From: Strigops habroptila
Lineage: Eukaryota > Chordata > Aves > Psittaciformes > Psittacidae
Assembly (NCBI RefSeq): GCF_004027225.2
Contig: NC_046360.1
Span: 1,414,001-1,478,000, forward strand
Length of the DNA stretch: 64,000 bases
Direction of reading: 5' to 3'
Shown: piece by piece, positions 40,110-52,022 of the stretch
How the letters are laid out: the number at the start of each line of letters is the position of its first letter
Position numbering within the stretch: the stretch's first letter is position 1
Program-made: the position numbers and the translations under genes
Notes under the pieces: generated by a model
What the model was told of the DNA's origin: nothing
What the model saw: only the letters and a program-made list of their open reading frames with translations
The model's database searches: none

Positions 40110-43100
40110 CTACAGAGAACATCAGAACCAGAACTTACATGTTACCTTCAGAAAGCAATGGAAGTGAAAGGCAAGACACAGAAGGCACAAAACAGGCACG
40201 CAGATCATTGATGCTGACTCAGGTACACTGTCACCTGTGTTACAGCAATGGAAACCTTCATCTTCATAATATTCCAAACACATTTGTGGAAGTCAGAGAA
40301 TACATGAAGAGGTGACAGGCATTTCTGACCAACCCCAACCTTCCTGCAGTGGTAGCTTAGAAATGGAGGTGAAGGAGGTGGTTTTGACTCACTGCATTGC
40401 AAGTACTCCAGATTCATTGTCCAGAGACCATCACCACGCTGTGACCCACCACCACAGCCCTCCCCAAGACCACCACACAGTGATAGTTACTTCCTGATTA
40501 TCTGAACTGCCCACGTCCTCTTCTTGGCCTCTTTCCGTGCCAGCACTCCTCGCCAGCAAGCCTCCAGCTTGATAGCTGCAAGAATTAATCAGGTCCTTGT
40601 ATTAGTATCAGAGCTCTGGTGCCACACTATCCTTTAAATTCACACAGCACAAGCTACAGCTGGCTCCTTGGCAGCTCTTCCCATCAGCTGATCTTTACAA
40701 TAAGCAGTTAGGAACAACTTCTTCTCCAACATAACTGCTTGATCCAGTATTCCCTGCACTGTGGAACTCAACGTTGAGGTGGTGCCAGCCCTTTCAGCTT
40801 CCCGCTGTCCCCCATGCACAGCAAGTGGCCCATTTCAGAAAGCTGCTCTTTGAGCTGCTCAGAGCTAAAGAGAACTAAAAAGAGACCTTTGTGAATGCTC
40901 TTCACACGGCCACCACCTGCCTCTCACCCCAATACCCACAGCCCTGTGGGGAAGCTGGGAGTCCTATCTGCAGTAAGGTGGATTCAGAACCACCCAAATG
41001 TACAATTCCTACTGGAAAGCATAGCCCCAAGAAGAGAGTCCTCAATTCCAGAGCCCATACCTGCTTCTCTCTTCTTCAGGTACTCTCTTTTCCCAAGGCA
41101 GCCTTTGTATTTGGCCTGTAGTCTTGAAACTGGCCAAAAGAGGAAAACAAAAAGCAGAGATGTTGCTCATGGCAGGGGGATGCAACTGGATGGTCTTTAA
41201 GGTCCCTTCCAACCCAAACCATTCCAGGATTCAGGAGCTGTGCCCCCAGCAATCAGATGCTGCATGCCCCAGCAGAGGAGGGTCTGCACAGTCCCTGAGG
41301 AACAGAGGTGCCAAAGCACCAACAGGAGCAGAAATGGACTGTGCAGGTAACTGTGCCCTGAGGCAGCCCCCTGCATTCATGCGTTTCAGGCTGCTTAGGC
41401 TATACACAGATAAAGGGAATGGGGAACATACTTAACAGGTGCTTCCTGAATTCAAACGCATCTTCAGTAGCAAACAGAGTCTTTGGGAAACGAATGAAGA
41501 TTTTGGTTCTGAAAAAGAGAGACCATGAACAGCTTATTCACAGGGAGCCACGGTTTCAGCTGCCCTAATGGGGCTCAAAGCCCTCCAACCCACCAGAGTG
41601 CTAACGAGTTACATCTCCTTCTGTAACCACTTCATTTGTCCAGCTGGCACATCCTAAAAGGGTGCCAAGGGCTTGGCAAAGGGTGACAGAAAGAAGGTAG
41701 GAAGCAAAACCCAGTTACTGCACAAGGCCCCAGGTGCACTGGAAGGTGCAGTGTGAAGACCTCTGCCTCTCCACAACTTGTATTCTCAAAGCCATAGGTT
41801 GAAGATGATGTTAGGCAGAGGATCAAGTATAGCAGGCACCACACAACTGAGCAGGAGAAGTCACAGCCAGAGAAAGAAAATTTACCTTCCCAATTTGTAT
41901 TCCTCAGGCTTGTAACCAAGATGCTTAATGAGCCTCTCCACACCCTCAGCTGCTGGCCCATGCCAGTGTGGCCACGTAGCTGGACAGAGGGATTTATACC
42001 TGAAAAATCAGCAAGACATCAACACAAACGACTTGATGCTTGAGGAACCCCTTCCTGAAGCTCTTCTCCCCCAAATTCCCACTGCTTTATTCAAGACAGA
42101 AGATGCCAAAGCAGAACAAACTGGATACAGACAGAAGACACATACAAAGGTTATTTTTGATGCAGGAGAGTGTCTGCTGGCACCTCCACGTCTCTTACTG
42201 CTGGGACTTGACATTTAAACAAGCCTTGCTCTGAAGCCCTCGTGGGAGGACAGGTTTGCTTGGCCAGAGGGCAGAGCAGTTCCACTCACCTTTGCAGGAA
42301 GAGCTCGTACTTGCGCCGGTAGGCGAAGCCAGCGCGTCTCACCCGCAAGTGCTCCATCAGGCCCAGGTATTTCACCTGGTGGCGGATCAGGGAATCATCA
42401 AACTTCCCTGCAGTAAGAACACACATTCAGTGGGAAATACTGACACTGGAAGCTCACTCGTTTGTCCATATATAGGGACAAATAAGGAAGAAATCAAATC
42501 CACAGTTACCCAAGGTGCTAGCTTAGCTTATCATAGAATGGTTTGGGTTGGAAGGGACCCTAAAGCTCCTCCAGTTTCAACCCCCGGGCATGGGCAGGGA
42601 CACCTTCCACTAGAGCAGGTTGCTCCAAGCCCCTGTGTCCAACCTGGCCTTGAACACTGCCAGGGATGGGGCAGCCACAGCTTCTCTGGGCACCCTGTGC
42701 CAGCGCCTCAGCACCCTCACAGGGAAGAGCTTCTGCCTAAGATCTGATCCAAATCTACCCTCTTTAAGTTGAAAGCCATTTCCCCTTGTCCTATCACTAT
42801 ATATATAGAGTCCATATACATTTCTGTATACACACACACACTCACAGACCATATATATATATATATATATATACACACACCCTGTATTTAGCTACAAACT
42901 AAAGTCTTCCTCATTTTATCCTCTTGTCTCAACCATGTCTCCAGCCCAGTGCCTTACCAGGCTCCTTGTTCTCATTTGGTTTAATGCATCGGACATAGGA
43001 AGGCTCCTTGGACACCAGGATTTCTATAAGACTTGTCAGACTGTTTTTGAACTGGGTTGCAACCTAAGATGACAATGGAAGAACTTCCTTAGCTTTGGAG

Positions 43101-46100
43101 CTCATGGCTGCAGTAACTGAAACCAACTCATTCTCTGCTCCCACCTTAAAAATAAGTGAAAAGCTGACACATGCATTAGGACCACAGAGCTTCGGAAGCA
43201 TGGTCAGGGTTAAGTCACCTGGACAGAGTGCTGAGCTGGAAGATGAACCTCTGCCATGCATGCCGAGGCAGCACTTCAGAACCCAACTACTGCTGGATGC
43301 TAGGCACAGGGCTTGTTTTGGAAGGATGCATTAATAACAGCATTAAGCTATGTCACTTTGCTAGCTGCGGTCTCAGCAACATCAACCACCAGGAAGCTAG
43401 CACGAGTATAACACCAGCAAAATTAATAGTCTAATTTAGGACTAAGGACAGGATCAGCAGTTAAATCAAGACTTGTGAAGTTGAGTTTCTATTTAAAGTT
43501 AAGACTAAAGATGAAACTCACAGTCTCTGGTCTCCTCCTGTTGTCTAATTCTGACAGCAAGAAGCAGTCTCTGAGGATGCCATTTTTAGAGTTGCACAGC
43601 ACCTGGAACAGGAGAAATAGGAGAGAATTAGAAGCTGCCTTATTTAGCAGCTGTGCTATTCCTGCTGTGATGCTAAGCTGGAGCAGCACAGCTGTAAGGA
43701 CACACATGTGCCTGAAGAACATTAAGGAGAAATACATGTTCTTGTTTGCTACAGAGATTAAATCGGCTGCAAAACATTTCTGCTTCAAGCATGATAACTT
43801 AGGACAACAGCATCCCTTTTCTGTTCTTACCTCTTTCAGGTTTCTGTACAGTAGGTCATTATTCTTCTCTAGAAATCCTGAAGAAGAAAAAGTAGTTTAA
43901 TTCTTTAGGAGGCCACACACTTCAGCACAAAATCTGGATATTTATATCCACAAAGTTCCCACTGCACCCACATTTAAGATTTCCAAGTAATGGCACCTTC
44001 AGAGGGCAGGTATTTTGTAATTCATCTTCCCATCAAGTTATCATCTACCACACTGGCTTAAAAGCTCAGGTAACTTCTAGATGAGCTCTTTGCTCACACT
44101 CACCCACAGCACAGTAGGTGACTTCTCCTGCGTAGTGAAGGAGGCGGAAATCCACCCAGTCAATGGATTTCCGTGTTTTCTGGTCTGCAAGCTTGCGCCT
44201 GTGGGGGAACAAACACAGAAAACCAAGAGCAAAAGGAGCAAACACACTTCCTCAGCTTGTAGAGAGTCGCCTGCATGAAAAGCAGCTGTAGGACAGCTGG
44301 AAGGCTAATGTTTGTTCCTATTGATGTGGTTCTATCTACACAATTACAGCCCATAATCAAATCATCATCTGCCTGTCCATTGTGACCAGCTACCAGCAGA
44401 GAACGGGAGTCAGCTACCGCAAACTCCTCAGGGTACCTGTGACCTATCCATTGCCTATTGGCAACCATCACCCTTTCCCTTAGATTTCTTCTCATAACAT
44501 TCATTTAAATATATTCTCATCACCTACATGAGGAAAAGTGAAACTGGCAGGGGAGGATTGTTTGAGGTATTTTGCCCTAGAGCAAGAACCCAAATAGAGA
44601 GCAGGAATCACAATTTCCAAGAATAGCAGGAAAGTTTTGGAAAGCAAGGACTCCTGGGGAAAAAAGAAGAACAAAGGAAAAAAAGAGAGCAACTCAACAG
44701 TTTAAGTTTCAGCTTTGTAAGCAGTCACTAACAGCAGAGCTGTGTGTCACAACAGCACATGAGTACAGAGTCCCCTTCCAAGAGTATTGCCAAGAACAGA
44801 TCCCATTTTAAGAAGCTCTTGTACTTCTCTTTCAAGCTTTCAATCAGGCAGAACAGTATAAAGGCACATTGTGGTGACAAGGAAGTTGGCTACAAATTCT
44901 CCACTTGGCTGTGATGAACTTCAGAAATGTAGAAATGGTGACAATTCAGCAGTGTGACTCTGAATTGATGGCTTGTCAGAGCCTTCCAGTAGGCTTCTGC
45001 TAGGAGCTGCCAGAACAGCGCCGTGCCAACGCGCTCATCTGCCACCAAAACTGAATCTGAAAATACTCCACATTGAGTATTAACCAAAATGCCACTCATC
45101 TGAGAGATGGGGCCCCCCAATGTAAGAAGGCTGTGGACCTGCTGGAGTGAGTCCAGAGGAGGCCACGGAGCTGCTGCGAGGGCTGGAGCAGCTCTGCTCT
45201 GGAGCCAGGCTGAGAGAGCTGGGCTGGGCCAGCCTGGAGAAGAGAAGGCTCCTGAAGGGGAGACCTTAGAGCAGCTCCAGTGCCTAAAGGGGCTGCAGGA
45301 AACCTGGAGAGGGGCTTTGGACAAGGGCCTGTAGGGACAAGACAAGGAGAATGGCTTTAACCTGCCAGAGGGGAGACTGGGTGCGACCTTAGGTGGAAGC
45401 TCTTCTGTGTGAGGGTGCTGAGGCGCTGGCACAGGGTGCCCAGAGAAGCTGTGGCTGCCCCATCCCTGGCAGTGTTCAAGGCCAGGTTGGACACAGGGGC
45501 TTGGAGCAACCTGCTCTAGTGGAAGGTGTCCCTGCCCATGGCAAGGGGTTGGAACTGGATGAGCTTTAGTCCAGACTTAAAGATCAGCATCACACTAGTA
45601 AGGAGCCAGGAAGCACCACCTCCCCAACGCCCCAGGTCATACTCTACCAGCATAGCACGTTACAGCATTAGACAGTGGAGAGGCTGCTTGATTTTCTTTG
45701 GGACAAAGCAAAAATTGTTCCCTCCCCAATACTCTGCTATGGGTAAGAAATGGGAAGAGTTTTCTGTGTGGCAGGATACAGAGCGTAAATGCATACGTCA
45801 CGAAGTGGGCATGATCTCCTACTTTCTCTTCCAGCTTTTCCAAGAAGCTCAAATCAGTCGCTTCACCAGGTCGTAAGCATTCTTCATCCTGGAAGAACAG
45901 GCACCACGTCAAACACTGCTCTGAACAGATTACTCCCTCCTCAGTAACACTCAGTACAACCTTGTTATGCAAAACCAAAGAGCTTGATTACAATTTGAGA
46001 TGAGTTCTATTTTATACAAGCAATTTCTTAGTTAAGGAAATGCCTTTCTTAAGCATCAGACAGAGGTGCTGTGGAAGCAGCTACCACCTTTAAACCCCAC

Positions 46101-49100
46101 AGCTCTAGCAAGCAGATCCTCTGTCTTCTGGGTCTTTCTTTACAAGGTCTATCTGCTTACATCCTGAATAATGCAGACCCATCACATAACTAGAGGAAAA
46201 AAATATGATTATGGACCATTACAGAAGGGCACAGGCACATGTTTTCATTTAAACAGCACAAACGCTTTTCTTACCAGAATGGAGATTATTCCTTTATGCT
46301 TCTGCTCAACCAAATCACAGATGATCTTGTTGTTAAAGTATGGAATTGGTTCCCACTGGCAGAGGAAAAAAGGAAGAACAAGTTCAGAGGAAGATCTTTT
46401 ATTTGCAATGTAAATTCTTTGAGCCAGCTTCCAATCCCACTAAACATGAGTCTAATTACACTGCAAAAGGGTTACAGAATGAGACCCACTATGTTATAAA
46501 TACTATCTTATACTTCCCACATGAACAATGCAAACTAAAAGAAGCGGAATGCCTCTTCATTGATGATCAAAAGCATTCAGTGTAATGGCAGTTCAAAGGA
46601 AAAAAGAACAGGGGAAAAATACCAAGTTACCTCTATTCCTTCCAGTTCATACTCCTCCTGCTCTGCTTTCAAAGTCATCTCAATCAGCAGCTGCTGGAGC
46701 TTCTCATTGCAGTAATTAATGCAGAACTGCTCAAAGCTTCAGAGGGATCAAGTGAGCATTAGTTTTTATTTCATGGGCAGTTCTACTTCTCCCACCACTT
46801 ACTGTTTTCAAGCCAAACAACTCACTTGCATACAGATCAAACCACACATTCCTCCCATGCTATTGTACCAAGACTCAAGTTGAAGCAAGCAGTCCAAGCT
46901 AAAGCTTTCAACAGGGGGGTCAGCTAACCCAGTGCTCCCAGCTTTTGTGGCCACCCCTATCCTGCCTTCCTGGGCTAAGAGTAGGCTCAAGAATCCACGT
47001 AGGACTCCAGCACATGCCCCACCAACATGAGAACAGGTTACCCCAAGCCTCAGGAATAGCTATTACCTGTTTGTGTCCAGCACTTCAAAACCATAGATAT
47101 CCAGCAGGCCAATAACTGTTTTCTGAGTTGAATCCTGTCAAAGACACCATTGCCCTGTTATTGCTGCTTCAGCTGATGCTTCTTCCCTGCACGTTCCATG
47201 TTGTTTCTCTCACCTAAATCTTAAACTTTCTCTTCCAGGGCTTCATGTCATGTGCCAATGGAGCAGCCACTTTAAAGCAGGTAATGAACTGCTAAAACTA
47301 CTTAACACACCCCCTTCCACACCCAACTAAGCAGTGGCCCAGCTCAGAGCTGTGGGATGCCCCTACATCAGTTATCAAGCACCCAGGATATTTGGTGATG
47401 AGGGCTGTAGGGCCTCGCTGGAGAAACTCTGCTCAGAGTGTGAGGAGCACTTGGTGTCCAGGAGGACACTAGACCAGAAACCAACCTTGTTGGCCAAGGA
47501 GCCGTTGATTTTGTTGACCAGCCAAGTGAAAGTCCGTCCATAAATCGCCTTTGCCACTGCATCCCGAGCGTAGAATGCCAGATCCACGTTCAATGGGCTT
47601 AGGACCTGAAGACGAGTAAAGGTATGCCAGAGATGAGAAACACCCCAGATGACCAGAGCAAGCTATTGCAAAGCCAGTTCACAGCTGTGGCTTGGAGAAC
47701 CAGTCATGTTGTTGCATACCTCGTGGTGCTCAGCTGAACTACAGCTGCCTACAGCTTATGTACCACCAGCGTGACTTTAGTCTGCTGTATCATCAGGATG
47801 GTGATACTGCGTTTTGGAGAGTATTATTTTAGGCAAGTGGGGAAAGCATTCTGACTTCCTTTTAGTTGTATTAAACTTGGCACAAGCAGCTTAAAGAATA
47901 GTTTTTACCAGTGCTTTTCTCTGTTTATACAGCCCAGTTTCCCAAAAAGTGCTCGAGGGACTGAACAAAAGGGAATTGCTTGGCTCAAATAAAGCTGCCT
48001 GCAAGTCCCCATGCCCAGCTTTTTCACAGTGACTCCCTGGTTCAGCAGCAGAACTCTAATAATGGGAATATGATTTAGTTTAGCATCTTGGGCTGGAAGA
48101 GGATGGTGATACAGAGGAAGAAAGACAGCCAGAGCGATCTGGTTTTGCTGTAACAGTGCTAAGAATAGAGCTCCTCATCCGTTACCACCAGTAGCTGGGC
48201 TCCCAGCTGCCTGGGGTTACCCAGGACCACTCACTACCTCTTCAGATCTGGCTTCAATCTTCCGATTGGTGAGAGCTTCCTGCAGAATGGACAAGTGCAC
48301 ACCCAGCAGCTGCAGAAAAACAAATACCTGCACTCAGAGTACGGCCAGCAGGAGGCTTTACATAAGTAGTATTGTATGAGCAGTAGGGCATAACCCCCCA
48401 GTCCACTCCCAGTTAGACTCATCTTTGAGCAACAATAAGTTTCGAGGAGATGTGCTACAGAGAAAAGGGACCCTATAATTCCAGACAGCTTATAACAAGA
48501 GCTGGGTATTTATATATCAATTCTTCTGCTTGTGGGAACACATGTTTTTCTCCTTAAGAGAAAAACACGGCAAGGTTAAGTCTTTCTTCACAGCACTTGT
48601 AATACTGACCTTTGAAATCCATTTGATCTGTGTGCCATCACGAATGATGGCATGTCCGTTGCTATCTTCTTCAAACTGAATGTTCCCAAGGTGCAGGACA
48701 CTGGCAACAATTCCAAAGAGATGCTAATAATGAGAGATACACCATTAGAAAACAGGTCCCCACAGCTCTATGGGATGGTACCAATCTTTTCTACAATTGC
48801 TCATAACCAGAGTGTTGGCCCTTCACCCACCCACTCCCTCAGTCCCCCCAAAACAACGTCCTATTCCACCCTTAATGCTCCTCCCAAGCAAAGCTGCTTC
48901 CATCACTTTTAAGGAAAGACAGCAGTGCACTCCTCACTTAAATCCCCTTTGGCAGGCTCAGTCCCCTTTAGCACACATACCTCTATATCTTTCTCAGTGA
49001 AATCAATGATAGAAAAAGCTTTGCGCACTATTTTCCAGTCATTCTTGTCATTAATAGAAAACACTTTGGCACATCGACCCTGTAGAGTAAAAGATGAATT

Positions 49101-51991
49101 AGTGCTGTTCATTGGCAAAGCAATTTTATTATCAGCAGCACACACAGCATTCTACTGGGCATACTCCTTCCACTCCCAGTTTCCTCAGCCTGTACAGATG
49201 CAGTCTGCAACCAGGTAGCAAGTTTAATTCACTCCTGCTAATCCTCAAAAGGGCTCATTTGATCAGATCTTTCAGCTTATACTTAAAACTTCAGATAACT
49301 TAAAGCACTGAGCTTGGAAAGTGATTACCATAAAGTCTTATGAAGGGCTTGAGCTCACAAACACCTTCCATTTTTATGGTAATAGTATCTTCTGCCCAAG
49401 TATTCTTCACTATTGAGGAGGAAAGACAACTCTTCTCAATGAATCAAGCAGCATCTCGACCACACCAGGGGGACCTAGGGTCATTAAATGGTTTGGTGAC
49501 ACTGGTTTGAAAGTACATTCTCACAGCAGCAGTCCAGATGGCAGTAGTAAGCCATTCTGTACACACAGAACACAGGGAATTCACCAGGGTTCTTGCTAAT
49601 GGTAGCAGCTCAGCAGCACACTCAGTATGTGGAGAAAGCTGCATCTGCAACCCTTACAATCCTAAATCTAAGATGCACAGAGGAGGACAAGCTCTCGCTG
49701 ACCTGGATGAGATAGGCGTACTTCTGGGGGTTGCGCTCCAGCCCAAGCCAGCAAAGAAGATCCTTGTCTGCACCCTCTAATAACTGGTAGAAAATATGGA
49801 AATTCCTTTCTCCGTGGTTTTGATGGACGACTCTGGATTTCTCAATTAAGTAACTGAGGATGTGCCCTCCTACTGGGGCTCCCTGGCAGGACAAAGCAGC
49901 CAGATCAACACCAGAAGATATAAATTATACCAATTATAACATCATTGTGACAGCTGTTCCTTTGCACCCAGAAACAAGCAGCAGCATCAGGAACAGCATG
50001 TTTCTTATCTGCCATCTTTTGTTTAAGAGTTAGCATCCAACAGCAGTACAGGCTGTTTCTAAAGAGTTTGCTGTCCTTCCAGTGCAGCTCGTGCTTTACA
50101 ACAACCTGCGTTAGCTTTCCACAGAGCACTGGCAGCTTTGCCAGTAACGTAGGAAGCTTTCAGGATGTATAAGTAGTCACCTCACTTGAAAAATGCAAGG
50201 CCTGTAAAACTAGGGTCAGAAATCTGCAGCTTAATTCTTAATAAATCCTGTGCTGCCTGGTGAGCATCCAAGAAATTCACTGATCCAGCTTGTTCTAATA
50301 GCTAGTCCATTAAGTTTGTTCTCACCTTAAAATCAAATTGGATATCCATGTATTTCCCAAATCTACTCGAGTTGTCATTACGCAGAGTTTTTGCGTTTCC
50401 AAAAGCCTGGGGATGAACACATACATCAAGTCACTTCTCATCTCACTGAGAGCCTGACCCCCATGACAAGGCAAAGTTCCAGTAACAAAGGTTTGCTGCA
50501 TCAGCTGAGTTCTGCTACTGACTTTAGTGGGACTAAAGAAATACAAACTAATGCATTTCCCTGGCTTTAATGCAGAATTCAGCTAAACAAATTATTGTTA
50601 TTCTTTCTTACAACATCAACTCTTCTGCATTTTGTCCCTTTATTCAGTTTTACCTCAAGAACAGGGTTGGAAAGTAGCAGACGATCACGGACAATCTGCA
50701 GCTGCTCCGTAGTTGGGCAGGTAACTGCATAATACTGCAAGATCTTCTTGGATGCTTCTGTTTTCCCAGCCCCACTCTCCCCAGAGATGAGGATGAAATG
50801 GTTGTTGTACTCGTTGCACATCACCCGGTAGGCATTGTCAGCTATGGCATATCTGAACAAGGATCACAAGCAGCATTCAGGGGAGAAGCAGCCGTTAGAG
50901 ATGGCAACAGGAGGCAGTGTCAGAGGTTTTTCAGCAGTACTTACTCCTTGTCTAACATTATCAGTATTGGACATGATGGGAAAGCAGAGCTTAAAACGTG
51001 AGTCTGACTCAAGGTCTCATAGTAAAACCCAGTATATAGGGCCTGTTCTTTTCCTACGGTTGCTGTAGGACTTACACATGCTGCATGTATTCCTGCTGAA
51101 TTCCAGTAAAGGGAAGATCTCAACTTCTGCTGATAGAGGCAGACCACATGCAATGAGGAGGTTTAGTCTCTCCCTAGTCAGTGTGGATACACATCTTTGT
51201 TGCTTGTACACAAGTGTTACAGAGAAAGCCCAATTCATTCATACAAACTGAAATCCTAAGGGATCTACTTACAGATGTGGTGGCAGTTCAAAAAAGTTTA
51301 CCCCTCGATAAAGCTGCATCTGTGTCACTGTGTAGATATCCAGCTCTTTGTAAGGGTTTACAGACACAAGGAGAGAACCAATGTATGTCTGCGGGGAGAA
51401 AGAATGCATACGGGTAGAAAACCTGTCCCATCACTGGAATAATAGCTCCCAAAAGAGGAGTCAAATAAATGCTGTAAGCCAATGTATAACCTTGGGGCTG
51501 CGGAAAAAATGGACACTGCTACAAAGCCTCCTTAGTTTGACTGTGAAATACTCAGCACTTCTCAGACAAGTCAGACTCCACGTTCAGTGCTGCCTTGCCT
51601 TCAAAAGATAATGTTTCACTTTTCCATTCCCTTACTATTTATTGCATAGCATTTGAAACTTTGTAAGGCAACTCAGAGCAAGCTGAGACTATTATTTTCA
51701 TGAGCTTAAAGCAGACAAAGTCCTACTGGGTGAATACCCTGCTAGGAACTACTAACATCTAGTGAGGTTTATTGTTACCTGCTCTCCCTAGGTCAGAGTA
51801 GCAAGGCCACACCTAGAACCATTTCACCTGCCACAGGCTACATGAATCCACACACCAGCACTTACATAGATGAGGTTCTCCTGGTAGCGCTTGCGAAGGT
51901 TGTTCAGGAAAGCTGCCTCACTGGTGTGGGAGTCCAGCAGCACAAAGTCCTGCACCCCGACTCTGTCCCGGGCTATCAGAGCCCCTTCCAT
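34722..51991 (-). CDS. MYO1H: MYO1H, unconventional class I myosin (31 coding exons)
   Basis: Single-headed actin motor with light-chain-binding neck and membrane-binding tail, closest to MYO1C. Coding exons: 51991-51866, 51388-51273, 50852-50654, 50406-50326, 49882-49703, 49079-48981, 48723-48610, 48309-48238, 47605-47486, 47134-47067, 46736-46631, 46355-46275, 45888-45797, 44198-44104, 43877-43831, 43602-43522, 43063-42958, 42407-42290, 41999-41886, 41508-41432, 41129-41061, 40575-40491, 40109-39950, 39698-39615, 39196-39103, 38264-38209, 37732-37597, 37121-37054, 36501-36404, 35385-35286, 34745-34722. Total is 3066 nt, giving 1021 aa (human about 1032), every phase consistent. The start [12 protein letters not shown] matches the human start. 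P-loop GESGAGKT at 105-112, switch [10 protein letters not shown] at 157-165, switch II DIYGFE at 381-386. MYO1G or MYO1C is ruled out by overall match and by linkage to KCTD10 and UBE3B. The gene is intact. Confidence 0.95.
36134..36260 (-). mobile_element. Internal CR1 fragment lacking its 3' tail
   Basis: In reverse complement it reads from the CTTTAACCTGCCAGAGGG segment to CTGTGGCTGCCCCACC and stops there. The terminal GGTGTCCCTGCC... tail present in other copies is missing. It lies in the intron before the 35385-35286 exon, in the MYO1H orientation. Confidence 0.85.
36842..36994 (-). mobile_element. CR1 LINE 3' end, about 150 bp
   Basis: Minus-orientation copy: TGCCCCATCCCTGGCAG to the tail AACCAGGCTGGGATTCTATTTTCC. 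It is truncated at the 5' side exactly after GGGGCA (plus-strand reading). It lies in a MYO1H intron. Confidence 0.92.
40491..41508 (-). CDS. MYO1H: MYO1H neck exons with IQ motifs
   Basis: Three exons (41508-41432, 41129-41061, 40575-40491) encode the end of the converter and three IQ-like segments: [17 protein letters not shown] (about 698-714), a degenerate one around [14 protein letters not shown] (722-735, Gln replaced by Glu), and a third around [16 protein letters not shown] running into the next exon. They are expected to bind calmodulin. The exon at 41129-41061 is only 69 nt; its acceptor is the CCAG at 41133-41130, the only choice that keeps phase. Confidence 0.88.
41163..41235 (+). 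mobile_element. CR1 LINE 3' tail, about 70 bp
   Basis: Only the last part is present: GGCAGGGGGATGCAACTGG, then GTCTTTAAGGTCCCTTCCAA and AACCATTCCAGGATTC. It is opposite to MYO1H and ends only about 30 nt upstream, in gene direction, of the 41129 acceptor, placing transposon DNA near the branch-point region. Confidence 0.88.
42531..42797 (-). mobile_element. CR1 LINE 3' end, about 270 bp
   Basis: Minus-orientation copy in the MYO1H intron between the 43063-42958 and 42407-42290 exons, with intact tail AACCATTCTATGATAAGC and 5' end near GATAGGACAAGGGGAAATG. Its 5' end abuts a TA/CA microsatellite. Confidence 0.93.
42796..42880. repeat. Compound (TA)n/(CA)n microsatellite
   Basis: The tract contains TATATATATA, a CACACACACACAC run near 42829-42841 and an uninterrupted TA run at about 42851-42872. 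It sits directly at the 5' edge of a CR1 copy in a MYO1H intron. Confidence 0.93.
42958..51991 (-). CDS. MYO1H: MYO1H motor-domain exons (first 17)
   Basis: These exons encode about residues 1-594. Nucleotide-binding elements are intact: P-loop Lys111-Thr112, switch I and switch II. The TEDS-rule position, 16 residues before DAVAK (344-348), is Glu328, so the head should be active without heavy-chain phosphorylation, as in vertebrate MYO1C. The actin-binding region includes [16 protein letters not shown] (about 579-594). The motor continues into the next exons to the converter. Confidence 0.92.
45118..45571 (+). mobile_element. CR1 LINE, longest copy, about 450 bp
   Basis: Plus-orientation copy from GGACCTGCTGGAGTGAGTCC through GCCACGGAGCTGCTGCGAGG, GGAAACCTGGAGAGGGGC and GGTGTCCCTGCCCATGGC to ACTGGATGAGCTTTA, where it stops just short of the usual GGTCCCTTCCAACC tail. 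It lies antisense in the MYO1H intron between the exons at 45888-45797 and 44198-44104. Confidence 0.92.
47606..48237 (-). other. MYO1H: MYO1H intron, no feature seen
   Basis: This intron of about 630 bp joins the 72-nt and 120-nt motor exons. I saw no repeat or exon. Confidence 0.75.
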
Positions 51992-52022
51992 GTTTGCATC
52001 AGTGTTATCTTCCACTTCTTCT
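51866..52022 (-). CDS. MYO1H: MYO1H first known coding exon with in-frame 5' extension
   Basis: The exon follows a TTGTTGTAG acceptor. Its first 31 nt (52022-51992) precede the accepted ATG; read in the MYO1H frame as eleven whole codons before it (52024-equivalent phase 0 apart from two bases supplied by the acceptor edge being uncertain), they encode [11 protein letters not shown]-like residues without a stop. The exon is therefore open up to its acceptor, so an upstream exon could extend the protein, as happens in MYO1C isoforms. Confidence 0.6.

Noticed and set aside
42256-42747. Plus-strand open frame of 163 codons
   Set aside because: It is the antisense of a MYO1H exon plus an antisense CR1 copy.
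44890-45432. Minus-strand open frame of 180 codons
   Set aside because: Most of it is the antisense of the CR1 copy at 45118-45571.
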